The notes under the pieces: generated by a model | Told to the model about the DNA's origin: nothing | The model's input: the letters and a program-made list of their open reading frames with translations, nothing else | Databases searched by the model: none | Shown: positions 1-7,646 of the stretch, in pieces | How the letters are laid out: each line of letters opens with the position of its first letter | Numbering within the stretch: the first letter of the stretch is position 1 | Made by a program: the position numbers and the translations under genes | NCBI GenBank assembly: GCA_031581145.1 | Contig: JAVLBP010000002.1 | Location: 62,001 to 126,000 of the forward strand | Length of the DNA: 64,000 nt | Direction of reading: 5' to 3' | Source of the DNA: UBA8296 sp031581145 | Lineage (GTDB): Bacteria; Bacteroidota; Rhodothermia; Balneolales; Balneolaceae

Positions 1-1665
1 CGGGAAATCGCCTAGTCTCTCAAGAGTTACCTCTGTTTGAGTCGCAGGCGTTGTGGATCCACTCGCTGAAGATTGTGTCGTAGACGATACAGAGGCGATT
101 GCATAATCCACAGTTTTGGTTGTCTCAACAAAGTATTCATAATACCAGTCGAGAATCATGTCGCCTTCCTTTTCAAATATTCTTAAGAGGTCTTTCCCAC
201 GTGGGTGCTTGAACTTCCACTCCTCAAAAAATCGCAACATCGAACGATCAAAGACCTCCTCACCCAGCATATATTTGGCTTGTCCAAGAAAGACAGCTCC
301 CTTTGAATAGGCTGCAATCCCATAGGCTACATTCGTTGTAAAATGATCTGCATGGGTGGTCATCACCTCTTCTCGCCCAGCATTGGCCAGCGCTGCATAT
401 CCCTGATAGCCCGCTAAAGAACTTCCGCCAAAAAGCTCATCCATAATCTCACTCGTTGTATAAGAGGTAAAGCCTTCATCCATCCAGTAGTAATAGCTCT
501 CATTAATCCCAAGGGCACCTTGGTACCACGAGTGCATAAACTCGTGGACGGTTACACCCACTAGTGAGCGCAACGAACGATTGCCAGTGATTAAGGTCCC
601 CATGATATATTCCATACCGCCATCTCCCCCCTGGATTATCGTGTACTCAGGATATGGGTATGGACCAAAGTTTTCGTTGGCATATTCAAATCCTTGGACG
701 GTGAGCTCGGGGAGTTGCTCCCAATTTGCTGTGAGTTCAGCCTGTTTATCGGCGTCAGCGTTTTCTGCAAGGACATCTTGCTGATAGAAAAATCGTAGTA
801 ATGGACCTCCAGGCACTTGTGTTGTGGTATGAATATAATCTGGATCGGCAGCCCACATGAAATCATGAATATCTTCGGACATAAAATGCCAGCGTCGAAG
901 CTCACCATTTGTCGATGGAGCACTCATGTCAGGGGTTTCACCGACAGCGGTTGTATAGCCATACCCAACCTCCTCAGGGTTTTGAAGCACCGCAGTTGCT
1001 GAGACGACATACTCGGGATCAATGTGAATCGTCACATCAAATGTGCCAAAGGGTGCGTAAAACTCTCGTCCTATATACGGGTTTGGATGCCACCCGTCTT
1101 CATCATACGCTGCCACTTTGGGGTACCATTGTGACATCGAAAACTCTACTCCTTCCGCATTATCGCGACCTGAGCGACGCACTTGAAGAGGGACTTGCGC
1201 TTCCATGTCCATCGCTAGGGTTGTGCTTTGTCCAGGTTGAATGGGCTCGGCTAATTCCACGACCAAAATGGTACCCTCTTCCGTGTACTCAACGGGTTGA
1301 CCGTCTTGAGTTAACGACGTGGCACGTAAATAGCCAATCTCATCAGGTTGGAGCTTCGAAATGCGGTCGCGAACCCGTCGATCTGGATCTGCAATCGTCA
1401 GAGAACGAACATCCATCATGCTTCCTGGCTGAAACGCATTAAAAAACAGGTGGTAGTACACCTTGGTGATCACATCCGGGCTATTGTTGGTGTAGATCAC
1501 CTCTTGCGTGCCAGTGTATTGATGGGCCTCGGCATCTACCTTAATGTCCATGGTGTAGGCGATTTCTTGCTGCCAGCGTGTATTTCGCTGGGCATCGGCT
1601 ACCTCCACAGTGAGTAGAGTTAATAGTATAAAAAGGGTAACAAAACGGGTTGATATGTACTTCAT
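1..1665 (-). CDS. M1 family metallopeptidase (3' end beyond the window)
   Basis: Zinc aminopeptidase of the M1 (gluzincin) family, probably exported and acting on peptides in the periplasm or outside the cell. Translating the complement from the ATG at 1665 gives 555 residues with no stop before the left edge, so the C-terminus is missing. Residues 1-26 form a signal peptide ending near ADAQ. The zinc site HEFMH is at about 374-378 with the third ligand Glu 19 residues later (HExxH-x18-E), and the substrate-binding GxMEN-type motif appears as GGMEY (about 349-353). The last visible part, after about residue 515, is Ser/Thr-rich. It lies 65 nt downstream of recR on the same strand and may be read with it. 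The family call is firm; the substrate is unknown. Confidence 0.9.
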   Translation of the reverse strand, partial: MKYISTRFVTLFILLTLLTVEVADAQRNTRWQQEIAYTMDIKVDAEAHQYTGTQEVIYTNNSPDVITKVYYHLFFNAFQPGSMMDVRSLTIADPDRRVRDRISKLQPDEIGYLRATSLTQDGQPVEYTEEGTILVVELAEPIQPGQSTTLAMDMEAQVPLQVRRSGRDNAEGVEFSMSQWYPKVAAYDEDGWHPNPYIGREFYAPFGTFDVTIHIDPEYVVSATAVLQNPEEVGYGYTTAVGETPDMSAPSTNGELRRWHFMSEDIHDFMWAADPDYIHTTTQVPGGPLLRFFYQQDVLAENADADKQAELTANWEQLPELTVQGFEYANENFGPYPYPEYTIIQGGDGGMEYIMGTLITGNRSLRSLVGVTVHEFMHSWYQGALGINESYYYWMDEGFTSYTTSEIMDELFGGSSLAGYQGYAALANAGREEVMTTHADHFTTNVAYGIAAYSKGAVFLGQAKYMLGEEVFDRSMLRFFEEWKFKHPRGKDLLRIFEKEGDMILDWYYEYFVETTKTVDYAIASVSSTTQSSASGSTTPATQTEVTLERLGDFP

Positions 1666-1730
1666 AGGGAGGGTATGTTTTTTATGTTCCTTAGGGTTGG
1701 ACGTAACAATTTCAATGTATTCGGTTTACA

Positions 1731-2342
1731 TCAAAACGAAGTTCGATTACTAAATGCTCTAGTTAATGTCGCATCATCAATATACTCAAGATCTGTTCCC
1801 ATCGGAATTCCGTAGGCAATTCTGGTTACCGTGACACCAAGCGGTTCTACAAGTTTTTGGATGTAATAAGAGGTTGCCTCGCCTTCAGCATCCGGATTCA
1901 GTGCAAGTATCACTTCCTTCACAGGGGCGTCAGGTGCTGCTTGACTAATGCGCTGAATCAACTCTTTGAGCCGAAGCTCATCTGGCCCAATTTGATTCAT
2001 GGGTGATAACACGCCATTAAGTACATGGTATTGCCCTTGAAATTGATGGGTTTGCTCAATGAAATACATGTCCTGGAACTCTTCCACTACACAAAGTTGC
2101 CCCGTAGCTCGCTTCGGGTTCTCACAAATTGCACAAGGATCTGTGTCGCTGAATGTGCCGCAGGTTGCACAGACTTTGACTTGGGTTTTGAGACTCAAAA
2201 TGGAAGAGGCTAGCTCTTGCAGTGATGATTCAGGCTGTTTGAGGAGATGAAGCGCCATGCGTCTCGCAGACTTTCGTCCCGTTCCTGGAAGCTTTGCGAG
2301 TTCTTCAATCGCTCGCTCAAGTGCCTCAGAGGTAATTTTCAT
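1731..2342 (-). CDS. recR: Recombination mediator protein RecR
   Basis: RecR works with RecO (and RecF) to load RecA on gapped, SSB-coated DNA. The 203-residue length is normal. An N-terminal helix-hairpin-helix (LAKLPGTGRKSARRMA, about 16-30) is followed by a four-cysteine zinc finger (Cys58, 61, 70, 73) and a Toprim domain starting near LCVVEE (about 83). It starts 24 nt after the end of the dnaX tau extension, the classic dnaX-recR arrangement. The small YbaB/EbfC gene that often sits between these two is absent here. Confidence 0.97.
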   Translation of the reverse strand: MKITSEALERAIEELAKLPGTGRKSARRMALHLLKQPESSLQELASSILSLKTQVKVCATCGTFSDTDPCAICENPKRATGQLCVVEEFQDMYFIEQTHQFQGQYHVLNGVLSPMNQIGPDELRLKELIQRISQAAPDAPVKEVILALNPDAEGEATSYYIQKLVEPLGVTVTRIAYGIPMGTDLEYIDDATLTRAFSNRTSF

Positions 2343-2366
2343 ATCTAGGGGTTACAGATTAATCAT

Positions 2367-3011
2367 CTACTGTTTGAGTTCAGCGCCGAATCGTTTGACC
2401 AACTCTGCCACAATTGGGTCTTTTTGCTGAATCTCTTTGAACGCTTCAAAAGGGTCCCGGGTGGATGCAGGGGCCATGAGAGAAGGGTCGACTTGAACCT
2501 TCAATTTTGGCTTACGCCCAAGGTGTTGCTTGAGCCACTCACGAAGGGTCGCGTCGTGCTCCTCAATCATCTTCACACCAAACTCGGAGTCGACTCGAAG
2601 CTCCAGAAGATCCTCATTGTAGTTGGTAATGACAGTTTTTTGCAGTTGTAAGCTTAGGAATCGGCTCACAGTTCCATTCAGGTCAGAGACCCATTGCATC
2701 CACTGGTTTTGGATGGTTTGTAAGGGTAATGGCGTAAATGACTCACTATCACCCGTTGAAGGTGGCTCAGCAGACGTGGACGTGTCTGATTCTGTATTTG
2801 CGCCGAATAACTTTGGAACCGGCCCAATCGCGGTGGTGCTTTTGGGCGTTGGGGTTGCGGCAGGCGTTGGAGGTGGGGCAGGCGTTGGGGTTGATGCTGG
2901 CGACTTCTGTGGATCAGCCGCAGGCTCAGCAGTTGGGCTCGGTGGAGGTAGAACTTCGGCTTTTGGCTCAGGCGTTGGAGGTGGCTCAGCCGGTGGCGCC
3001 GAGTTTAATCT
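2367..3011 (-). CDS. dnaX: DnaX tau-specific extension, reached by -1 frameshift
   Basis: This open frame has no start of its own at its beginning; it continues the dnaX reading frame if the ribosome (or RNA polymerase) slips by -1 in the A10 run at 3011-3020. The first 90 or so codons encode a Pro/Ala/Thr-rich linker (repeats of PTPAP type), followed by a compact helical domain ending in DPIVAELVKRFGAELKQ, which resembles the end of tau subunits. Joined to the upstream frame at codon 371 it gives a product of about 585 residues, close to normal tau length. An internal ATG at 2699 could start a 110-residue fragment, but the conserved frame upstream argues against an independent gene. In E. 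coli tau this part binds DnaB helicase and the polymerase alpha subunit. Confidence 0.8.
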   Translation of the reverse strand, partial: RLNSAPPAEPPPTPEPKAEVLPPPSPTAEPAADPQKSPASTPTPAPPPTPAATPTPKSTTAIGPVPKLFGANTESDTSTSAEPPSTGDSESFTPLPLQTIQNQWMQWVSDLNGTVSRFLSLQLQKTVITNYNEDLLELRVDSEFGVKMIEEHDATLREWLKQHLGRKPKLKVQVDPSLMAPASTRDPFEAFKEIQQKDPIVAELVKRFGAELKQ

Positions 3012-3020
3012 TTTTTTTTT
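2985..3020 (-). promoter_or_regulatory. dnaX: dnaX frameshift signal: A10 slippery run plus hairpin
   Basis: On the minus strand ten A residues (3020-3011) follow GC in the frame GCA AAA AAA AAA GAT TAA. The zero frame therefore stops almost at once, while re-reading one A opens the long tau frame. Seven nucleotides after the run a stem of six pairs can form: CTCGGC (3003-2998) with GCTGAG (2990-2985), one G-U pair, 7-nt loop. Slippery A-runs with a downstream hairpin direct the tau/gamma switch in E. coli; in Thermus thermophilus an A9 run causes transcriptional slippage. A homopolymer sequencing error is the alternative. Confidence 0.75.
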
Positions 3021-4123
3021 GCCCCAGTGAGCTGGGACTTGAGGGCTGCCAATTCAGAAGATGGCGTCATATGTGCAAGTTTAGCAATTAAGACCTCAAC
3101 CTGTATTCGTGGTTGTCGTGCCTCCCTCACATGCATTTGTGCTTGATTCACTAAATGGATACCTCTGAGAGTGTCCTCGGCGCTCAACGCTTTTGCCGCT
3201 TCGAGGTAGCGTTGTCGGGTATCCTGTGTCGCTTCAATGTAGGGAGCGGTACGCTCATCCTTCGCCAAATAAATATGGCGAAAATGCTCCGTCATTGACC
3301 CTAAGAACTCCTGAATATCGATCCCGTCTTGCATTAACTCTTGGAATCGAACCAATGCCTCTGCTGCATTCCCAGTGCCTACACAACCTGAAAACAGGAA
3401 CAAATCATCCACGTCTACTGCATGAAATGCCTCAAGAATGGCGCTATAGGTAATGGATGTCCCACAAAAAGCCACCGCCTGATCCATGAGGCTTAATGCA
3501 TCCCTAAGAGCTCCATCGGCACGTTTTGCGATTAAATGCATTGACTCTTGGTCAATCGTAATACCCTCTTTTTGGGCAATCGCTGTCAGCCTTGAGACAA
3601 TCTCATCCGTTTCGATACGACGAAAATCAAATCGCTGGACGCGTGAAAGAATCGTGGGAAGTACTTTGTGAGGCTCTGTGGTCGCAAAGATAAATACCAC
3701 GTGTGCGGGTGGCTCCTCTAGCGTCTTCAGCAGTGCATTAAACGCCGCCTTGCTGAGCATGTGCACCTCATCGATAATGTACACCTTGTAGCGACCATTT
3801 TGAGGTGGGATGCGAACGCTATCCCGAAGACCATGAACGTCCTCTACTTTGTTGTTGGAGGCAGCATCAATCTCGGTAATGTTGAGCGTCTGGTTCAGTT
3901 GCTCACCATCGACGGATCCGTCCACGTGATTAATCGTTCTAGCCAATACTCTGGCCATCGTCGTTTTTCCAACGCCTCGAGGGCCACAAAACATATATGC
4001 GTGCGCCAGACGATCGTTCTCAATCGCGTTCTTTAGCGTACTACTAACATGCTCTTGCGCGACGATATCCTCGAAGGAGGATGGGCGGTAAACTCGGGTC
4101 AGTGCGCGGTACGATTCAGCCAT
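3005..4123 (-). CDS. dnaX: DNA polymerase III clamp-loader subunit DnaX (short, gamma-like form)
   Basis: AAA+ ATPase of the sliding-clamp loader. The zero-frame product is 372 residues, ending GAKKKD, which matches domains I-III (the clamp-loading part) of E. coli DnaX. Walker A GPRGVGKT is at 47-54, Walker B DEVH at 118-121, and the sensor region includes ATTEPHKVLPTILSR. Between Walker A and the EIDAASNN motif (84-91) the usual four-cysteine zinc module is missing: the segment is short, Gly/Asp/Gln-rich and contains no cysteine. The full-length tau form needs the -1 slip at 3011-3020. If the nearby AAA/DUF4143 cassette is a later insertion, dnaX originally followed the S9 peptidase gene by only about 34 nt. 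Confidence 0.95.
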   Translation of the reverse strand: MAESYRALTRVYRPSSFEDIVAQEHVSSTLKNAIENDRLAHAYMFCGPRGVGKTTMARVLARTINHVDGSVDGEQLNQTLNITEIDAASNNKVEDVHGLRDSVRIPPQNGRYKVYIIDEVHMLSKAAFNALLKTLEEPPAHVVFIFATTEPHKVLPTILSRVQRFDFRRIETDEIVSRLTAIAQKEGITIDQESMHLIAKRADGALRDALSLMDQAVAFCGTSITYSAILEAFHAVDVDDLFLFSGCVGTGNAAEALVRFQELMQDGIDIQEFLGSMTEHFRHIYLAKDERTAPYIEATQDTRQRYLEAAKALSAEDTLRGIHLVNQAQMHVREARQPRIQVEVLIAKLAHMTPSSELAALKSQLTGAKKKD

Positions 4124-4157
4124 GTTGGAACTTACAAAATCTACACCTTAAGGTGGG

Positions 4158-4185
4158 CTCGGTCAGAGCTTTTCCTCGAAAAATT
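4158..4185. repeat. Direct repeat, left copy, bounding the AAA/DUF4143 cassette
   Basis: This 28-nt stretch matches 5486-5513 at 26 of 28 positions, including a perfect 21-nt core (4165-4185 against 5493-5513). The right copy is the last codons and stop of the S9 peptidase gene; the left copy here lies in the dnaX leader and has no coding role. The repeats are in direct orientation 1,328 nt apart and bound the single AAA ATPase gene, as expected for an att-like core or a target duplicated on insertion. Confidence 0.75.
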
Positions 4186-4207
4186 AGACCTTTACTCGTG
4201 CCATTCA

Positions 4208-5377
4208 TTAATAGGTCAATCCAAATGCCCATAAAGGCAAGATATTCTGAAAACCGACCTCAATATCATCTTTGACAATATAAATCTGTTGGTCCGCACC
4301 TAGGTTTTTCGGTTTTTTGTTTTTCCCTCCGATTTCAAATATCAATCCTTCAATATCAAAATCGGCATTTTTTGAGGCAGTGACCTCATGCTGAACCTTC
4401 ATTTGATTGAAAAAAAACGTTTCCCTTACATTGCCAATATTCACAAAATCCTCAGCCAGTGCATAGATTATATTTGAATTCTCAAGATATACTTTGTTCA
4501 CTTTACCTAGTTCTCGAATTCCCTTTGTCCCCGAGCGGAGTTGCATGAGCAAACCTGCCGTTTCTAGATAAGAAAAATAATCATCCAACGAATTGCGGCT
4601 GATATCCAATAGTCTAGCAATTTTCGAAAAATTAGGCTTAAAGGGCACACTGGCTGCAATGATGCCTAGCAGTCGTTTGAGCTTACGACTTGTACCAACA
4701 CTTAGATGTGCATACTGCGGGATGTCCGTTTCAAGTGTCTGCACAAGTATTTGGCGAAGTCGGATTGTTAATTCACCCTCTAGGCTAAATGGGTAGTAAC
4801 CACGTTTTAAATAATCCTTGAAATAGGGAAGAGGGTGCTCAATACCTGGAAGTGTGAACCTATGTTCTGTGATATCCTTTAATGATACCCTCTCCACGGA
4901 GTACCCATGAAATAGCATAAGGTATTCTCGAAAAGATAAACCCTGAAGTGTGTAAACTAAGGCTCGACGACTCAAATCTGCATATCCTTTGAGGATATCT
5001 AATACGGATGAGCCAGTGAAAATAATCTGGAGTTCAGGAAAGGAGTCAAATATATTTTTGAGTTCTCGTGACCACTCACCGTATTTATGAATTTCGTCAA
5101 TGAGTAATACTCGTCCCTTATGTTGGTAAAAGCTCTCTGCAACATCAAATAATCGATTTTCTGAGAAATAAAGATCATCTGCTGTGATATAAAGTGCTTC
5201 GCCTGGTTGAAGGCTCTCTTTGATGTGCTGAAGAAGCATCGTGGTTTTACCCACACCTCTAGAACCGAGAATGCCTATCAATCGATGATTCCACGAGATC
5301 TCATGATATAGATACCGTTTGAAATCGCTACTTAGATTCCTAAGTAAGCGTTCTTGTCTTTGATATAGACTCTCCAT
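4208..5377 (-). CDS. AAA ATPase with DUF4143 C-terminal domain (AAA_14 family)
   Basis: A 389-residue P-loop ATPase of the common but poorly understood AAA_14/DUF4143 type. Walker A GSRGVGKTT lies at about 38-46, Walker B LLIDEIHKYGEW at 91-102, and a sensor-like FTGSS at 120-124. From about residue 195 the protein follows the DUF4143 pattern, with a winged-helix-like stretch (KIARLLDISRNSLDDYFSYLE) and, near the C-terminus, ADFDIEGLIFEIGGKNK, which resembles the core of PD-(D/E)XK folds. No membrane segments. The gene is visibly more A+T-rich than its neighbours and sits between 28-nt direct repeats, so recent acquisition is likely. The cellular role of the family is not settled; I assign no function beyond ATPase. 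Confidence 0.88.
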   Translation of the reverse strand: MESLYQRQERLLRNLSSDFKRYLYHEISWNHRLIGILGSRGVGKTTMLLQHIKESLQPGEALYITADDLYFSENRLFDVAESFYQHKGRVLLIDEIHKYGEWSRELKNIFDSFPELQIIFTGSSVLDILKGYADLSRRALVYTLQGLSFREYLMLFHGYSVERVSLKDITEHRFTLPGIEHPLPYFKDYLKRGYYPFSLEGELTIRLRQILVQTLETDIPQYAHLSVGTSRKLKRLLGIIAASVPFKPNFSKIARLLDISRNSLDDYFSYLETAGLLMQLRSGTKGIRELGKVNKVYLENSNIIYALAEDFVNIGNVRETFFFNQMKVQHEVTASKNADFDIEGLIFEIGGKNKKPKNLGADQQIYIVKDDIEVGFQNILPLWAFGLTY

Positions 5378-5485
5378 TCGTAAGTTTATGACTCATAGTA
5401 AACCTATCAAAGATAATATTGCACAATTTATAATGCAATTATACTTTTTATTGCTAAATACGTTGTGCAGTACAGGCTCTTTCGC

Positions 5486-5513
5486 CTCGGCTAGAGCTTT
5501 TCCTCGAAAAATT
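5486..5513. repeat. Direct repeat, right copy (3' end of S9 peptidase gene)
   Basis: Partner of 4158-4185, differing at two adjacent positions (TC against CT at the S9 stop-codon edge). It encodes the terminal FEEKL and stop of the S9 peptidase, so the gene is intact on this side and the left copy is the spare one. Confidence 0.75.
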
Positions 5514-7638
5514 CAAAGATTCGCTCATACTCGTCAATCCATGAATCTGGATCTTGAAAACCATGCGGTTCTGAGGGGTACATCATCATATCGAACTCTT
5601 TATCTCCCGTCTGGATCAGTGCTTCGATGTATTGAGCAGCATCTTGGAAGCCGACATTATCGTCCACAAGGCCATGCAAAATGAGTACGGGGCGCTCCAA
5701 ATCATCCACGATATCAAGTGGACTACTACGCTCAAAATGCAATGGATTCTCTTCAGGCGTGCCAAGCCTCGGCATCGTATACCAAGGATTAGCATAGTAA
5801 TAATTACGCCAATTGGTTACAGCTCGTAGGGCAGCCGCTGCATGAAAGTGATCCGGAGCTACGGTTGCGGCATACAACGCCATAAAGCCCCCATAACTTC
5901 CTCCATAGATTCCAACACGGTCTCGATCCACATAATCCCCATGTTCGGCAATCCAATCGAGCCCATCGATGATATCTTGGGTCTCATATTTACCCATCCA
6001 GTTGGTCACATCTTCCCTAAACTTGCGCCCATATCCGGTACTGTGGCGATAATCGACTTCCACCACCACATACCCCCGAGCCGTAAGCCACTGATGGAAC
6101 ATATATTCCCGATAATAGCTATTTGAGAACCCTTTGTAGACATTTTGAAGGGATCCCGCTCCATGGACAAAGACGACTGTGGGGTATTGCTTGTCCTCCC
6201 CTGGCTCGTAGTCGTCTGGCGTGAGAATCGACATGGATAACTCAGTTTCTCCATCACGCCCCGTAAAGCGTACATACTGCTCCTTTTGCCAGTCGATCTG
6301 AGAGAACGCTTCGGGAACAGTTTGGGTCAATTGCACCTCATCTCGGGGCCTTCTCAGGTCCAGCCTGTATAAATCATACGGTTGATTAAACGTCGTGTAG
6401 GCATACACGAGGTGTCGTTTGTCTGGGCTCAGTTGAAATTGATAGCGGTAGCCCTCTGCCTCGGTTAATTGCTCGGTCGTGCCGTCACGCAGATCAAGTA
6501 ACACCACATGGCGCTCGCCTAAATCTTTTTGTGTTGTCGCCATGACGATCGTCTCATCATCTATCCACTCCGCAAAGGGGATATCGTAGGATCCTGTGGT
6601 ATGTTGCCTCAAACCAGAACCATCTGGCGAAACCGTGTAGATATGGTTCCATCCCGATTGCTCCGATTGAAACATTAGCCTGTCGTTAGAAGGCGAAAAG
6701 GCCATGTTACGGCCGTAAATCCACCCTTCCGTGGAGTCTTCAAATACGGTCGTTGTTTGCTCTGTCGCAGAATCCCATACATGGATTTGGCGCTTTTTCA
6801 TGGGAGCATCGACCGCATCCAAGGCCAGATAGGAACCTGTGGGACTTACCTGTGTCCTCACCCACCCTTGTGAACTCAACAACTCCTTGGAGGAGGTGGA
6901 GTCCAAGTGCATTACAGAGTAGGTGGAGGTGTAAAGACCCCGCCTTGATTCTCCAGGCTCAACAAAGGTATCTACATATTCAGGAAAATAAACCAAACGT
7001 GTGTCCTCATTATCCCGAGAGACCAAAAGGAGGTGTTCATTGGACGCCCAACCTGCTAAGCTTTGGCCGTCTGCGCTGTCGTTATCTAAGACCTTTTGGA
7101 TCGATCTGTTATCCATGGACATGGCCCAAATATCTCCATCCTGCGTCCATGCAATCATAGATCCATCAGGGGACCACTGGGGTAGCGAGAGGCGTCCTTT
7201 CGACGCGATAATCTCTTCTGGGTTCTTGAAACGGTGTCCGTCCATGGACGAAGACGCTAGGTAGACGGCTTGGTCCTCGACATACAGAACCTTTGATTGA
7301 TCAGGAGACAAGCGATAACGAAGTGTCGCATCGGCACCCACAGTGTCTATTATTCCACCACTGGACTCTACGACATAGGTTTTTCGATCTGCTTTGGCCG
7401 AATCATTCCATGTGAAATAGATGTGCTGCGCATCTGGGGAGATTGTCCTTACGTTTGGACGGACGCCAGCCAAGAATGGTTCCTCAAAAATGCGATCAAA
7501 AGGAAGATCCGCAGGTGACGTGATTACAGGAGTATCCTGTGCTGAGACAGCAACTTGTGCTTGGGTATGGGGTGTGGCTACTGCGAGGAGGCAGGCCAAA
7601 AAGGCCCATCGTTGAGTGCTTTGGACGAATCGATGCAT
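5491..7638 (-). CDS. S9 family (prolyl oligopeptidase-type) peptidase, exported
   Basis: Serine peptidase of the DPP-IV/acylaminoacyl-peptidase branch, 715 residues. A signal peptide covers about 1-28 (ending TQAQ), so it acts in the periplasm or outside. The N-terminal part is a seven-bladed WD40/TolB-like propeller with repeated SPDxxxxxY/W stretches (for example LSPDQSKVLYVED and WSPDGSMIAW); the C-terminal alpha/beta hydrolase domain carries Ser about 581 in GGSYGG, Asp about 660 in LVDDN and His about 692 in EPHGF. It begins 9 nt after the glutamate dehydrogenase stop and is probably co-transcribed with it, which suits use of peptides and amino acids. The last five codons form one copy of the direct repeat around the neighbouring cassette. 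Confidence 0.93.
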   Translation of the reverse strand: MHRFVQSTQRWAFLACLLAVATPHTQAQVAVSAQDTPVITSPADLPFDRIFEEPFLAGVRPNVRTISPDAQHIYFTWNDSAKADRKTYVVESSGGIIDTVGADATLRYRLSPDQSKVLYVEDQAVYLASSSMDGHRFKNPEEIIASKGRLSLPQWSPDGSMIAWTQDGDIWAMSMDNRSIQKVLDNDSADGQSLAGWASNEHLLLVSRDNEDTRLVYFPEYVDTFVEPGESRRGLYTSTYSVMHLDSTSSKELLSSQGWVRTQVSPTGSYLALDAVDAPMKKRQIHVWDSATEQTTTVFEDSTEGWIYGRNMAFSPSNDRLMFQSEQSGWNHIYTVSPDGSGLRQHTTGSYDIPFAEWIDDETIVMATTQKDLGERHVVLLDLRDGTTEQLTEAEGYRYQFQLSPDKRHLVYAYTTFNQPYDLYRLDLRRPRDEVQLTQTVPEAFSQIDWQKEQYVRFTGRDGETELSMSILTPDDYEPGEDKQYPTVVFVHGAGSLQNVYKGFSNSYYREYMFHQWLTARGYVVVEVDYRHSTGYGRKFREDVTNWMGKYETQDIIDGLDWIAEHGDYVDRDRVGIYGGSYGGFMALYAATVAPDHFHAAAALRAVTNWRNYYYANPWYTMPRLGTPEENPLHFERSSPLDIVDDLERPVLILHGLVDDNVGFQDAAQYIEALIQTGDKEFDMMMYPSEPHGFQDPDSWIDEYERIFEFFEEKL

Positions 7639-7646
7639 AGAGCTTT

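Larger units (their letters stand above)
4158..5513. mobile_element. Putative single-gene insertion cassette (AAA/DUF4143)
   Basis: The interval between the outer ends of the two direct repeats carries one gene (AAA/DUF4143 ATPase) plus A+T-rich flanks and no recognisable integrase or transposase. Removing one repeat and the interior would leave the S9 peptidase stop codon about 34 nt before dnaX, in line with the tight spacing of the surrounding same-strand genes (9 nt and 24 nt). That the right repeat coincides with a gene's 3' end recalls site-specific integration into gene ends. The element status is inference from repeats, base composition and operon interruption. Confidence 0.5.

Noticed and set aside
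2623..3030. Gly/Ala-rich frame opposite the dnaX linker
   Set aside because: Antisense of the proline-rich tau linker, whose repeats create an artificial Gly-rich frame.
4208..5377. Transposase or integrase in the AAA cassette
   Set aside because: The only gene has Walker motifs and the DUF4143 pattern; no DDE or tyrosine recombinase motif was seen.
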